A stretch of DNA of 64,000 nt from positions 50,653,719-50,717,718 of the forward strand of contig CM046001.1 of the NCBI GenBank assembly GCA_025175895.1, in the 5' to 3' direction. This document shows, piece after piece, positions 1 to 11,280 of the stretch. The translations under genes and the position numbers were made by a program. Positions within the stretch are counted from its first letter, which is position 1, and each line of letters begins with the position of its first letter. The DNA comes from Wurfbainia villosa. Lineage: Eukaryota > Streptophyta > Magnoliopsida > Zingiberales > Zingiberaceae. The notes beneath the pieces were generated by a model. The model was not told where the DNA came from, searched no databases, and saw only the letters and a list, made by a program, of their open reading frames with translations.

Positions 1-588
1 ACATCCATTGATCCTACACGCAAGGTAGTTGGATCGGATATTGGATTTATTAAAAATTGGTTGAAAATTATTAACCTAAATCATCTCACCCATGTCTACA
101 TGATCAAACATGTTAATCCTATATGTTCTTGTGAGATGACTTCCAATTTTAGTTGAATTAAATTTAATGACTTAAAAACTTGTCAACCTTGCGTTAGATT
201 TGGATTTGACCTTAGGCTCATCAAGTCACCTTTTCAAGATCATGACTTCCAGGTCGTGGCGAGGCACAGAGGACTTCTTTGATCGGAAAAACGACCACTT
301 CCTTAGACAAAGACATTTTCAAGAAAATAGAGACTTGACTCACCTAAGACCACTTCCTGGTCTAACTAGTCTAGGATACGGCAAGGTAGCTTTAGCTAGT
401 TCCACTCGGTCAAGTGCACCGAACTAGATACGCCTTATCTAGCCCGAATACACAAGACTCCGCTTTCCTAGTGTACTATCATCTCGCCGCGTCCTGGTAC
501 TATGTTATCAAGTATTGACGAGTTATAGTCCTATCTAACCATTCTAAAATGAAAAATCAAACTAAATAAAAACCTAATCATGCAATTT
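1..588 (-). other. Element A spacer between gag and protease
   Basis: No reading frame of useful length follows the gag stop. The segment aligns in blocks with the same spacer of element D (27431-28014), for example the stretches around 60-150 and 181-315, but lacks D's 53-bp tandem repeat. At the extreme left the minus strand encodes R-I-N-G-C, which sits where the D-S-G-C protease active site is expected in SIRE-type elements. Positions 244-313 belong to a segment also found in the leader of element E. Confidence 0.6.
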
Positions 589-2225
589 CTAAGTTAAAAC
601 ACAAACAAATTTCGTACTAGCTCCCCCTGGACCGTTGAATCGATTCGGTCTCTCCACATAGTGGATTCGGTCCTTGGGAACCCAGTACTGGTTTGATCCT
701 AAGTTTGAAATCAAGGTGGTCTTAGGGACCCATGCTTGGACACGTTTTTTATGTCGACTTACGATTGACATATACGACTTATTAGTCGTGTTTGAGCTAA
801 ACCCTAACCTAGCCTTGTTGTACACGGCCCTTTGCGATCCAAGTAGGAGGTCAAGTCCTTTGAATCCCAAAGTAAACCTTTCCAACGTATTCCTAAGATC
901 TTCGACTTGACTCTTCAAGAGTGAGTTCTCAACTTCAAGTTTTTCAACCCGATTTGAGTCCTTCTCTTGAACTCGACTAGTCGAAGAGGTTAGGGAGACC
1001 TCGTGTTTGAGGAGTTTAACTTCCTCAACCAGGGTCTCGACCTTGGACTCAGACTTAGCTAACTTTTTATTTAAAAACTTAATTGTACTATAAAGAGTAG
1101 TAATAAGAGACCGACTTACCTTGAGTGTATCTTTTGAACCGGATGTGTATCCGTGGCTCGTCTTGAATAGTGCTTCACAGTCCGACTCATCTTCGGTTTC
1201 CGATTCAAGTTCCGGTTCCGACTCCATCTCTGATTCCACTGGTTTAGCCATGAGGACTCGATCGTTATCTTCTTCCTCGGAAGCTTCTTCCCAAGTAGCG
1301 TTAAGTGCCTTTTTGTGTTTTGGTGCCTTGCTCTTGAGTTTTGGGCATTCGGACTTAATGTGTCTAAACCTGTTGCATTCATAACATCTTATGTTTGAAC
1401 TTTTAGGCTTACCTTCGTTGTGTCGAGTGACGGCTCATTTTCGGCTCTTGACTATCCTCTGAACTAGGTTGACTAGTTCGGCCTCCATTTCTGAGTCGAC
1501 CTCCGAATCGGACTCATCCTCTTCTTCCTTCGGGGATGGCTTGCTGGCGGTTTTCTTCTTTGAACCTGCAAATAGTGCTATACCTTTCTCGGGTTTCGAG
1601 TTAGATTGCTCATGAAGTTCTAAATCAGAAAAAAGTTCATCTAATCTAACTTTGGAGAGATCCTTGGAGACCTTGTAGGCATCGACCATGGATGCCCACA
1701 AGGTAGTCCTCGGAAAGGAGTTTAGGACATACCTTATAAGGTCGCGGTTTTCGACCTTTTGCCCGATTGCGTGTAGATTGTTGACGATGTCCTGGACGCG
1801 GGCGTGGAGTTGTGTCGCCGACTCGTGTTCCTGTATTTTTAGGTTATATAGTTTATTAAATAGAAGATCACACTTACATACCTTGGCTTCATCGGTCCCT
1901 TCGTGTAGCTCCATTAGTTTTGTCCAAAGGTCCTTTGCGCTTATGAAGGGGCCGACGCAATTTAGCTCTTCCTTGGATAAGCTGCATTGAAGAATTTGAG
2001 TTGCCTTAGCGTCGGCTTCGACTTGTCGTTTTGTCGCAATGGTCCATTGGTCATAATTCAAGGATTCACCCACTTCGTTAGTCGGAAGTGTGAATCCCGT
2101 TTGGATTATGATCCACATCTCGATTTGGGTTTTGAGAAAGCATTCCATCCGACCCTTCCAATAACGAAAGTCATCTCCATTGTAAAACGGAGGTCGGACG
2201 GTGCTAAACCCTTGAGATGGGCCAT
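589..2225 (-). pseudogene. gag: Element A gag (UBN2-type copia Gag), frameshifted
   Basis: Gag is the capsid/nucleocapsid precursor of a copia element and packages the element RNA into cytoplasmic particles. The natural start is probably the ATG read from 2225 (M-A-H-L), as in element D. One A/T base has been lost from a short run just after it, so the long frame 2295-1435 begins out of register. That frame has the UBN2-type gag domain (YWKGRMECFL, GPFISAKDLWTKL, LHARVQDIV) and an acidic Ser/Glu tail. A CCHC knuckle (CYECN...H...C) lies near 1343-1395 in another frame. The part at 1251-589 is an acidic, coiled-coil region with the conserved GSQRAVYNKARLGF motif and ends KFVCVLT. At least two frameshifts separate these pieces. 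Confidence 0.85.
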
Positions 2226-2427
2226 TAGAACAAAAGACACAAGGAGACGAAGACGAAAAACCTAGCAACGACAAAAACACACAAGAAAGTACCAAGACTC
2301 GCGTCTTGGATTAGTAGTGCGGGAGAAAAATTAACAAAACGAAATAAATCTGAAATAAACAGAATTAAAAAGGAAAAAATCTATAAAATGGCTAGATTGG
2401 TGGTTTCACCAAATCTTAGCAACCCCC

Positions 2428-2440
2428 GGCTCTGATACCA
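2428..2440 (-). other. Primer-binding site of element A
   Basis: The plus strand reads GGCTCTGATACCA, so the element's sense strand reads TGGTATCAGAGCC, the standard copia primer-binding site complementary to the 3' part of initiator tRNA-Met. It sits two bases inside the LTR edge at 2443, which fixes the strand and the LTR boundary. Confidence 0.9.
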
Positions 2441-2442
2441 AT

Positions 2443-3543
2443 TGTTGGATCGATTTGAAACGCTAGAGGGGGTGAATAGCATTAAAAACTTTCTTTTTCG
2501 TTCGTTCGTTTAAAAACCGAGTAGATAATTAATTTGCAGCGGAAAAGATAAGCAATAAATAAAAGAGACAATTCTTTTTACTTGGTTCGTAGCCTTCGGC
2601 TACTACTCCAAGGCCCTAGTGGTCCTTGACCACGCACGGAGGGCAAAACACTAAACGAACTCCTCCTCGTTGGAGGTAGGAGTTAATCGATACAAGAACA
2701 AAAACTTGAGGTAGAGGGACACTCCCCCTCTCCTCGTTACGATAGAAAAAAAAAAAGCTTCGACAAATGTAAATGAACAACGAATCTAAAATTAAAACCG
2801 ACGTACAAAAATAAAGGAAATGAAACCTAGACATCAGAGAAAAAGCACTTCGTTGTCGGTAGCTTTGCGGAGGCTTTTGGAAGCTTGGAATTGATGAAGA
2901 AACCCTAGGATTGGCCCTCCTTTTATAGCCTTTGAGCCCCTTTTCGAGAGGAACCCTAGCCAATCACAATTGAGCACCAATCTCCTTGAAATGGGGTGAT
3001 AAGCCTTGACTCCTCGGGCGATCATTGACCATCGATCGGTGATGGCAATCATCGATCGTGATGGCGACATCGATCAGTGTTGACCTCCGGCGGCGATCGT
3101 GATTGGCGGTCGAGTCCTCAAGTGGCGATCGTGATGCTTGCTGCAAGTCAAGGTTAGCTCAAAGAAAACATTATTTCGATGGCCTTCGACCGTCCGATCT
3201 CGACCTAGACCATCGATGGGATGTCTTTGGTCGGATCTATGCTTAAGACCATCCCCGTAAGAAGGATACGACCTCACTTATGCTCGTACACACGAGCTTA
3301 CCTCGATACTTACCATGTCACTTTTGCTTCTGGCCTTCCACTCGATTCCTTCGGCTCCCTCCGAAGTCACTCGAGTGTCGCTCGACCACCGCGGCTTCCT
3401 CCGGGTGTCGCTAGCCTTCAACTCTAGCTATAGCAATCTTCTGGACACTCGATTCAGCTCGTGAGATAACGACATGAGCTTAACTTTGTATCGTTTGCTA
3501 TAATCAAAACTCATGTTCGACTTAGGTGCCTACTGCACCAACA
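2443..3543 (-). repeat. Element A 5' LTR
   Basis: The LTR is 1101 bp and bounded by TGTTGG and CCAACA, giving the TG...CA ends of a copia LTR. The inner edge follows the primer-binding site; the outer edge abuts element B leader sequence. It is related along much of its length to element D's LTR (30166-31219), including the block with GCCTTCGGCTACTACTCC and the promoter-like TATAAAA at 2921-2927. Antisense reading frames across it are incidental. Confidence 0.88.
2921..2927 (-). promoter_or_regulatory. Putative TATA box in element A LTR
   Basis: TATAAAA on the minus strand is followed by GGAGGGCC. The same box and context occur in element D's LTR at 30663-30669. Position within the LTR fits the U3/R promoter of a copia element. 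The assignment rests on sequence match only. Confidence 0.55.
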
Positions 3544-3902
3544 TGTACCTCCCCATCGGAAGGCACATAACCCGAGATAATTACCTTGGTACCAAGTAAT
3601 GGTGAACACTTAGATGCAAATAGAAGTGTCCTCCTCATCGGAGTAACTACTTTTATTTGTAGGGCCAAAGAGGAACCAACTATTAATTTTATTTGTCAAA
3701 AAGTTAGGTTGACAAGATAGTAAAATTAATGGGTAAAACCTCCTCTTACAAATGTAGAATTCGTATACGTCCACACTATCCTGGCATACGATATTCTCGG
3801 TGTTTTGAGGTGTTGGTTGATTTTAAAATTTTATTGTTTGAGGAATCAATAATTTTTTGAAATCTAATGTTTTGATCTATGTGATTCTTAGGTTTTTTCA
3901 AA
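3544..3902 (+). other. Element B 5' leader (partial)
   Basis: Non-coding. It matches the reverse complement of the leaders of F (about 42016-42370) and G (about 58008-58350), including the blocks CATCGGAAGGCACATAA and GTATACGTCCACACTATC. The LTR-proximal part and the primer-binding site were lost at the junction with A. I see no gene here. Confidence 0.7.
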
Positions 3903-4687
3903 ATGACTTTCTACCCGCTTGCTGTGATACTGAAAGAAAATAAACTTACTGGACCCAACTATGTTGATTGGAAGAGGAATCTTGACATTGTCTTGACTGC
4001 TGAGGAATACAAATATGTACTCCTCGAAGAGTGCCCTCCTAAGCCTACGGATGATTCTGGGGAAATGGAGAAGGAGAGTTATAAGAAGTGGATTAAGGCC
4101 GATGAGATGGCGCGGTGTTACATTTTGGCATCTATGTCAAATGTACTGCAACATCAACATCAAGCCATGCCCACTGCTTATGACATGATGCTCAATCTCA
4201 AAGAGCTTTACGGACACCAGAATCGGACTACTAGGCATGAAGCCAAGAAGAACTTTATGACGACCACCATGATCGAGGGAACACCCATGAGGGATCATGT
4301 TCTCAAGATGATGACTCATTTGAATGAGCTGGAGTTCTCGGAGCTGAAATCGATGGGGAAACCCAGGTCGATATCATTCTCCAGTCTCTACCTAGGAGTT
4401 TTGAGCAGTCTTCCCTAAACTACAACATGAACAAAAGGTTGTATTCATTGGCGGAGCTTCTGACAGAACTCCAGGCGGCAGAGGGGCTTTTTCATCAGAG
4501 TGCTCAGGTGCAAGCTATGGTTGCCCAAAAGGTTTCTACTTCTAAGCCGAAAGGCAAGAAGAAGAAGAAACAAGTTGGGGCAAAGGTGGTGAGAGGAACT
4601 CAGGGAGGAGTGAAGATGTCGAAAGGCAAGTGCTTCACTTGTAAGCAGACTGGACACTGGAAGAAGGACTGCCCCAACCGGAAGTAG
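3903..4687 (+). pseudogene. gag: Element B gag
   Basis: Copia Gag, start ATG at 3903 as in the F and G relatives. The N-terminal part (171 codons) contains ILKENKLTGPNYVDW, typical of the DUF4219/UBN2 gag family, and the LHQ/H-rich core. A frameshift near 4340-4420 moves the rest to a second frame (4427-4687), which carries a Lys-rich stretch and the nucleocapsid knuckle CFTCKQTGHWKKDC. The next codon after CPNRK is TAG where the relatives have CAG, so Gag-Pol is interrupted. Compared with F gag (298 codons, intact), B differs by one frameshift and this nonsense change. Confidence 0.85.
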
Positions 4688-4732
4688 AACAAAGGTATAT
4701 CTTTTGGTCTAGTCGTTGAAACATGTTTAGCG

Positions 4733-6220
4733 GTGTTATCTACCGGCACTTGGTGTGTAGATACGGAAGCCACTGATCATGTCTGCAATACTTTGCAAGG
4801 GTTCTAGGAAACCAGATGACTGGCTGAAGGGGAGATTACCGTCTACTTGGGTGATGCCACGAAGGTGGCGACTGTTGCAGTGGGAGATGTTTATTTGTCT
4901 TTTGAGAGGAATAAAGTGTTGGTTCTTAAAAATTGCCTTTATATACCTTTATTTAGAAAGAATTTGATTTTGGTTTCTAAATTGTTTATGAATGGATATT
5001 CTATTTCTTTTAATGACAGAGTTGTTATAAAAAGGAATAGGGAGATTATCTGTTCTGGTGCATTGATAGGAAATTTGTATACACTTGAACCAAAAGCTCC
5101 CACGATGCAAATTGAAGTGAATAACTCATCTTCTAATTCCAATAAGAGAAAACAACCTTCGAAGATGAACCAAACATATCTTTGGCATCTAAGACTTGGT
5201 CATATTAACCTAAGCAGAATTCAAAGGTTGATAGCTGATGGACCTTTGGGTTCATTAGTTGTGGAAGATTTCCCAACATGCGAATCTTGCTTGGAGGGTA
5301 AAATGACCAAGAGGTCTTTCAAGGCCAAGGGGTATAGAGCCAAAGATGTGTTAGAATTGGTTCATTCTGATTTGTGTGGTCCTATGTATATCCAGGCAAG
5401 AGGTGATTTTGAATATTTCGTCTCTTTTATAGACGATTATTCAAGATATGGATACATTTACTTGATGCGCTGCAAGTCTGAATGCTTTGACAAGTTCAAA
5501 GAATTCAAGGCTGATGTGGAGAAACGTCAAGGTAAAACTATCAAGACACTACGATCATATCGTGGTGGTGAGTACCTCTTGGGAGAGTTTAGGAATTACT
5601 TATCAGAGGTTGGGATTCAATCCAAATTGTCTGCACCTGGCACACCACAGCAAAATGGTGTAGCAGAGCGAAGGAATAGGACTCTTATGGAGATGGTTAG
5701 ATCGATGATGAGTTATTCTGAGTTGTCAGATTCGTTCTGGGGATATGCTCAGGATACTGTGGTGTATATTCTGAACTTAGTTCCATCTAAATCAGTGCCT
5801 TCTACTCCCACAGAATTGTGGACTGGGTGAAAGCCGAGTCTGAGACATATTCGAATTTGGGGGAGTCCAGTACATGTGTTGAAGGTAGATGCTGGTAAGT
5901 TGGAACCTCGTACATAAGTGTGCATGTTCATTGGCTATCCTAGAGGAACAAAAGGTGGTTTGTTTTATAGTCCTAGAGATCAAAGGGTGATCGTTAGCAC
6001 GAACGCCAGATTTCTAGAGGAAGACTATGTGATGAACCACAAGCTCATGAGTAAGATTGTTATGGAGGAATTGAAAGGGGAAGTCACTACTTCAGTACCA
6101 CTGGTACAAGAGGATATACCACAAGTCACTGCACCGCGTATCACAAAGGATACACAGGTGATACCTCGTCATAGTGGGAGGGTTGTGAGACAGCCTGATA
6201 GATTCATGTTCTTGGGAGAA
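4733..6220 (+). pseudogene. pol: Element B protease and integrase region of pol
   Basis: The protease active-site block reads WCVDTEATDHVC, so the usual D-T-G has become D-T-E. The frame 4847-5830 holds the GAG-pre-integrase domain with the zinc-binding HHCC pattern (HLRLGHINL ... CESCLEGKM), then the integrase core with aspartates in VHSDLCGP and FIDDYSRYG and the glutamate in NGVAERRNRTL. A stop (CGA to TGA) follows WTG near 5828 and another stop near 5916, after which the integrase C-terminal part resumes (CMFIGYPRGTKGG). The product would join element cDNA to the host chromosome; here it cannot be made intact. Confidence 0.85.
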
Positions 6221-7624
6221 TCTTCTGATTTGGTCCCTGGTGAACATGAACCTGATCCCTGGACATATGACGAGGCAATCCAAGATAAAGATGCGGTATC
6301 TTGGCAAAGTGCAATGAATGCTGAGATTGAATCTATGGATTCAAATCAGGTCTGGGAGTTAGTAGAACCACCCAATGGTGTAAAAGTCGTTGGATGCAAG
6401 TGGATCTACAAATGAAAGAGAGGAATATACGGGAAGGTTGAGACCTTCAAAGCGAGGCTTGTTGCGAAGGGGTATGCTCAGAAAGAGGGTATTGATTATT
6501 AGGAGACTTTTTCATCGGTAGTCATGCTTAAGTCTATCCGGATTCTCTTATGTATTACTGCTCATATGGATTATGAGGTATGACAGATGGATATCAAGAC
6601 AGCTTTCCTTATTGGAAGTCTTCAGGAAAACATCTACATGAAGCAACCAGAGGGATTCATTGCAAGGGGAAAAGATCATCTTGTGTTCAAGCTTAATCGG
6701 TCCATTTATGGATTGAAGCAAGCTTTGAGGTCTTGGAACATCCGCTTTGATGAGGTAATCCAGTCTTATGGATTTATTCAAAGTTCGGATGAGTCTTGTG
6801 TATACAAGAGATGTGACGGAAACGTAGTGGTATTTCTTGTACTATACGTAGATGACATTTTGTTAATTGGCAACAATATCAACGTGTTATCAGACGTAAG
6901 GGTATGGTTGTCCAAACAGTTTAACATGAAGGACTTGGGAGAAGTGGGACACATCCTTGGGATCAAGGTTATAAGGGATCGCAGGAAAAGGATGTTGTGC
7001 TTATCTCAAGCTTCATACATAGACACCATTATGGATCGTTTTAGCATGCAAAACTCCAAGAAAGGTTTTCTACTTTTCAGGCATTGAGTTCCTTTATCTA
7101 AGGAGATGTGTCCTAGAACATCTGAGGAGATAGAGGAGATGAAGGCAGTTCCTTATGCTTCGGCAATAGCAAGTCTCATGTATGTGATGCTATGTACGAG
7201 ACCAGATATCTATTTTACCGTGGGCATGGTCAGAAGATATAAGAGTAATCCAGGATAGGGACATTGGACTGCGGTAAAGCATATATTGAAGTACCTGAGA
7301 AGGACTAGGGATTATATGCTAGTTTACCAGGCAGACCAATTACTCTCCGTGGGTTACACAGATTCTGAATTCCAATCAGATAAGGATAACAGTAAGTCTA
7401 CCTCAAGTTTTGTGATTACTTTGGGAGGTGGAGCCATTGTATGGAGGTGTCAAGCAGAAATGCGTGGCGGACTCCACCATGGAAGCTGAGTATGTGGCAG
7501 CCTCTGAGGTAGCCAAAGAAGTTGTGTGGCTTAGGAACTTCTTGATGGACTTGGATGTGATTCCTGGTTTGTCCAGAACTATCACAATTTATTGTGATAA
7601 CAGTGGTGCAGTTGCAAACTCGAA
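6221..7624 (+). pseudogene. pol: Element B reverse transcriptase and RNase H, interrupted
   Basis: The RT N-terminal block (MNAEIESMDSNQVWELVEPP) ends at a TGA near 6413, a TAG interrupts the block around 6500 and TGA replaces Trp before QMDIKTAF near 6583. The polymerase motif YVDD is encoded at 6845-6856, followed by LSKQFNMKDLGEVGHILG. More stops occur near 7085 and 7257. RNase H begins about 7286 (YTDSEFQSDKDNSKSTSSF) and runs through AEYVAASEVAKEVVWLRNF and IYCDNSGAVANS. It then stops being copia at 7625, where the CACTA terminus starts. The intact relative in F reads on from this exact point, so the break is an insertion. Confidence 0.88.
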
Positions 7625-7640
7625 CACTACAAAAAAACTG
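7625..7640 (+). repeat. CACTA terminal inverted repeat, outer copy
   Basis: CACTACAAAAAAACTG is the canonical CACTA end. It starts immediately inside an open RNase H reading frame of element B, which gives a base-exact insertion point. A partner on the right was not found. Confidence 0.8.
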
Positions 7641-9010
7641 TTTTTTGGCGACGAAATTTGGCAACAAATTATTTTCGTTGCAAATCTGCAACAAATATAG
7701 CGACGAATCTTAGGTTTCGTCGCAAATTTGTAACGAAATAAATTTTCGTCGGCAATTTGCGACGAAAAATAAATTTGTCGCAAATTTCTGAAACGAAATT
7801 TGAATTCGTTGCACAAATTTGCGACGAATTTATTTTTTCGTCGCAAATTTGCGACGGAAATAATTTTCGTCGGAAAATTTAGCAACGAATTAAGAATTCG
7901 TCGCAAAAAATTGCAACGAATCCGTGATTCGTTGCAATTTTTTGCCACGAATTGAGGATTCGTTGCAAAAATAATATTAATATTAAACAATAAATTAACG
8001 TTTTAAAAAGTTAAATTTTTTTTTTTTAAATTTGCAACGAATCCACGGATTCGTTGTAAATTTGCAACGAATCCGTGGATTCGTTGCTAAATTAAAATTA
8101 TTAACATTTTAAAAAGTTTAATTTTTTTTTATAAAAAATTTGCAACGAATCTTTGGATTCGTTGCTAAATTAAAATTATTAACGTTTTAAAAAGTTTAAT
8201 TTTTTTTTATAAAATTTTTGCAACGAATCCGTGGATTCGTTGCAAATTTTTGCAACGAATCCGTCGATTTGTTGCTAAATTAAAATTATTAATGTTTTAA
8301 AAAGTTTATTTTTTTTTATAAAAAATTCACAACGAATCTGTAGATTCCACTACAAAAAAAACATAAATTTGGGACAAATTTAGCGACGAAATTTAAAAAA
8401 AAATTCGTTGCAAAAAAAATTTGCGACGAATTTAGCGACAAAAAATTTTTTGTTGGGAATAAAGCGTCGCAAATTTTAGCGACAAAAATAGCGACGAATT
8501 TTAGCGACGAAAATTAGGGACGAATTTTAAAATTCGTCCCTAATTTTGTAGCAAAAGTTACCCCGATTTTCCAAATTCGTCGCAGAATTCGTCGGAAATT
8601 TTCGCAACGAAATAAGGAATTCGTTGGTAAATTTAATTTGCGATACAAATTCGTCATAAAATTCATCATAAAATTATTGTCGTAAAAACAATTTTTACAT
8701 GACGAATAAATTTTTCGTTATGGTAATTTCGCGACGAAAAAGGAATTAGATTAGTAAATTTGCGATGTTTCCAAATTGTCATAAATTAAATGCAAAATTT
8801 TTGCGACGAATTAGATTTCGTTGCAAATATTTGCGACGAAATAAATTCGTTACAAAATTAAATAAATTTCGTTGCAAAATTTGTCGCAGATTGGATTCGT
8901 TGCTAAATTAGTAAATTTGCGGAATTTAAATTCGTCATAAAGTTAAGTCGCAGTTATCGAGATTTAGCAACAATTGGGATATTTGTCGCTAAATTTGTCA
9001 TAAAAAGAAA
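7641..9010. repeat. CACTA subterminal repeat region
   Basis: Dozens of short motifs of the form TTTGCGACGAA or TTCGTCGCAAA, in both orientations, fill this stretch. Many pair into palindromes such as TTGCAACGAATCC joined to GGATTCGTTGCAA. Between 8029 and 8340 the palindromes alternate with an AT-rich block (ctaaattaaaattattaa...) in units of about 75-110 bp. Such subterminal arrays are the transposase-binding regions of CACTA elements. No gene is present; reading frames through it are repeat artefacts. Confidence 0.8.
8348..8360 (+). repeat. Second CACTA terminus inside the first
   Basis: CACTACAAAAAAA recurs in the same orientation, 723 bp inside the first terminus, and is followed by its own family of GCGACGAA subterminal motifs. 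It interrupts a palindromic repeat unit whose expected continuation (cgttgctaaatt) is missing. This looks like a second CACTA end nested in the subterminal region of the first; an internal duplication is the alternative. Confidence 0.6.
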
Positions 9011-9059
9011 AAAATTTGTGACTTTATGCCGTTTCGATATTCTATCGTATATACAAATT

Positions 9060-9175
9060 ATCACACACACACAACAAAACACAATAAATTCAATACAAAC
9101 AAAACACACATACATTCAATACAAACAAAACATACATACATTCAATACAACAAAATAATAAGCAACATTCCAACA
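9060..9175. repeat. AC-rich imperfect tandem repeat
   Basis: Imperfect copies of a unit of about 25 bp, of the type CATACATTCAATACAAACAAAA, lie between the subterminal repeats and the second transposon gene. It is low-complexity and the Thr/His-rich frame across it is not a gene. Confidence 0.5.
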
Positions 9176-9539
9176 AAAGATATCCAAATAAAAAGTTATA
9201 TCCTACAACATTTCAAACATCAACATAGTTATGATATCCAAATAACAATGTCCACAAAAGATCTCAACACATGGGGAAAAAAAGAGAATCTGGTAAGAAA
9301 TCGCGCGCCGACATTCTTCTACCTGCATTAGAAAAGAAACAAACAGCAAAAAGTATCATACATTAAAAAAAACTATATACTAACACGAAAATAAATATGC
9401 AAAGACTTACAATGATGTGCATTTTCAACCGTCATAAGGATTGACTTCATAGATCATTCCTGTTTAAAGCAAAATAAAAAGTACTAATAAAAAATGTAAA
9501 AAATGAAGGAGTAACTAAATAAACTAAACAATTTTAAAG

Positions 9540-11160
9540 GTACTAATTAAAAACATGCATACAATATCATCATCGTCGCCACCATCATCGTCTTGACTCG
9601 GAGGAATATGACTTGAACCAGAAGTAAATTGCTGAAACTGGCGCATAAGAAAGGCTTGTTGTCGTCGCATCTCTATCATTTCTGATCCTTTGTGAGTTTT
9701 GATGTTGTATTGCTAAAATTTCTGATCTCTTTCATGTATTATGCCCTTCAAATTGCTAACCTCCTCGGTCAAGTTGTGTATGCGTGCAGCTCTTTCTTTG
9801 GTGGAGTAGAAGAAATAGATCTACGAGGAGCATTATGCATTACCTTTCGAGAGAACTCATACCTAGTATCCTTCCCCTTTGGATCCTCCACTCGCCTCGA
9901 GCCATAAATCCATATTATTACTAACGGATGGCTCAGATCCTCGATATCAGTCATCTCCTGAAATTCTCTGAGATGAGGATAAGCGATCATATCTCTCCTA
10001 CACAAAATTAAAAATTTAATCGAGCATTTACATAACTAATAGAATTAAAGTTATAAAGTAAGTTTAAAGATTATTTCAAACCTTAATAGCTCGAGCTCTA
10101 TCTCACTCCAAGTCTTATCTTTTTTTGGAAAGTGCGAGCGAAAGTATCTATAAATTCAGCTCCTTTCCCAATTCCTTAGACTAAATATAAGAATGCTAGA
10201 AATAAAATAATAATCTGAAATAAATTTAAAAATAATTGTAGAATTTAAAATTACCAATCTCGTGAATGCTCCTCGATATTTATAGATCCGTCGCGTATAT
10301 TTGCGAGATAAGTCTCGAATTACAGGCTTGATTTAATTTATTACATTGACTTCTTTTTTTGCTCTCATCGATTGCCAATAATTGGAGATTTTACTCCAAT
10401 TTTACGTGACAGTGGGTTTTTCGATGGATTTGGCATGACTCAATACATGCAGGATATGATCGCCACATTTTTTAAAAATTCTTTTAACTTCCAAGTCTTG
10501 ACTAGGTCCCAAATAAATCTCCGCTGAGATGGAAATAAAACAATTGATTATATAATCACTTATTTAATATATAAAATGAATCAATTATACTTGAAACTCG
10601 CACCACCATAATTCTTTTGTAGGTCCTGGCGTGCTCAGTATGAATGAAAGAATCTCCTCTCGATAGTTATTCCACGATTTTATTGATCTCGCGAATACTT
10701 GGTGTAATTTTCAAACCTACGATCAAGTGAAAAAATTTGAATAAATAATTAAGATATTTTAAAAATTATAATACTTATATTACTTACAAATCTCCCATAG
10801 GAAAAATATATAGTCGACTTTCGATGTTCTCGGAGGAGGAGTGTCCGTGTACAGTGAATCGAGAATGGGGGCTTGCAATGAGATGGTAATCGTGGCGGTG
10901 ATCATGTGAAGGTCGGGAAGATCGAGGGCAAGTAGGTATAGTGTGGCAAAGGTGGATCACTCTGCCATCGCTAGTACTCTGTCGTCTCTGTCCACCACGT
11001 CGAAACTATCAACCAAAAACAAAATTAGAATAAAGAAAATAAAACTTTTATGCTTAATGAAGAACATGAAAAACTTACAATATGCATAATAAAGATATGA
11101 GATACTGCAGCCGCGCTAAGCTACGATGATTTCACCACTGATAACCTATAAGAACAAATT
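9540..11160 (-). pseudogene. Probable second CACTA gene (TNP1/Ptta-like), decayed
   Basis: On the minus strand several exon-like islands can be read between AT-rich intron-like gaps. One near 10950-10780 includes FRRGGQRR and a Ser/His-rich stretch. Another near 10160-10080 reads KGAEFIDTFARTF and KKDKTWSEIELELL. A third at 10005-9769 reads GSRRVEDPKGKDTRYEFS and continues into a helical, Gln-rich tail near 9700-9560. Position downstream of the TNP2 gene and composition suggest the accessory Ptta/En-Spm protein that plant CACTA elements carry. I cannot define a start or splice sites, and stops interrupt the islands. Moderate to low certainty on identity. Confidence 0.4.
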
Positions 11161-11280
11161 ATACAAAACATACAGAAGATATAAATTTAATAATGAGACA
11201 TTATATAAACAAATAATTGAGCTAAGAAAATTTGTAAAATTATAGTTTAAAACTAAAATTATATATATAAAAACTTACCC

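Larger units (their letters stand above)
1..3543 (-). mobile_element. Element A: partial SIRE/Maximus-like Ty1/copia retrotransposon
   Basis: The element is read on the minus strand. From right to left it has a 5' LTR (3543-2443), a primer-binding site next to the LTR, a short leader, gag (about 2225-589) and a non-coding spacer reaching the left window edge, where protease would begin. Gag and LTR are closely related to element D (24979-31219). Pol and the 3' LTR lie outside the window. The LTR's outer edge abuts sequence that matches the leader of element B, so A probably inserted into B; tgtac (3544-3548) would be the target duplication, but the other flank is not visible. Gag carries frameshifts, so the copy is dead. 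Confidence 0.85.
3544..7624 (+). mobile_element. Element B: decayed Ty1/copia retrotransposon, truncated at both ends
   Basis: On the plus strand, leader, gag, protease, integrase, reverse transcriptase and RNase H follow in copia order. Family identity comes from strong similarity to elements F (39028-44909) and G (45050-60724): same gag start, zinc knuckle and RT. The 5' end is cut by A's LTR at 3543 and the 3' end by a CACTA terminus at 7625, inside RNase H. The rest of B (end of RNase H and 3' LTR) is not found elsewhere in the window. Many in-frame stops show an old, inactive copy. Confidence 0.88.

Noticed and set aside
7589..7990. 133-codon frame on minus, rich in N-L-R and F-A-T repeats
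   Set aside because: It is a translation of CACTA subterminal repeats that also crosses the B/CACTA junction.
9026..9331. 101-codon Thr/His/Asn-rich frame on plus
   Set aside because: It overlaps an AC-rich tandem repeat and has no family resemblance, so it is low-complexity.
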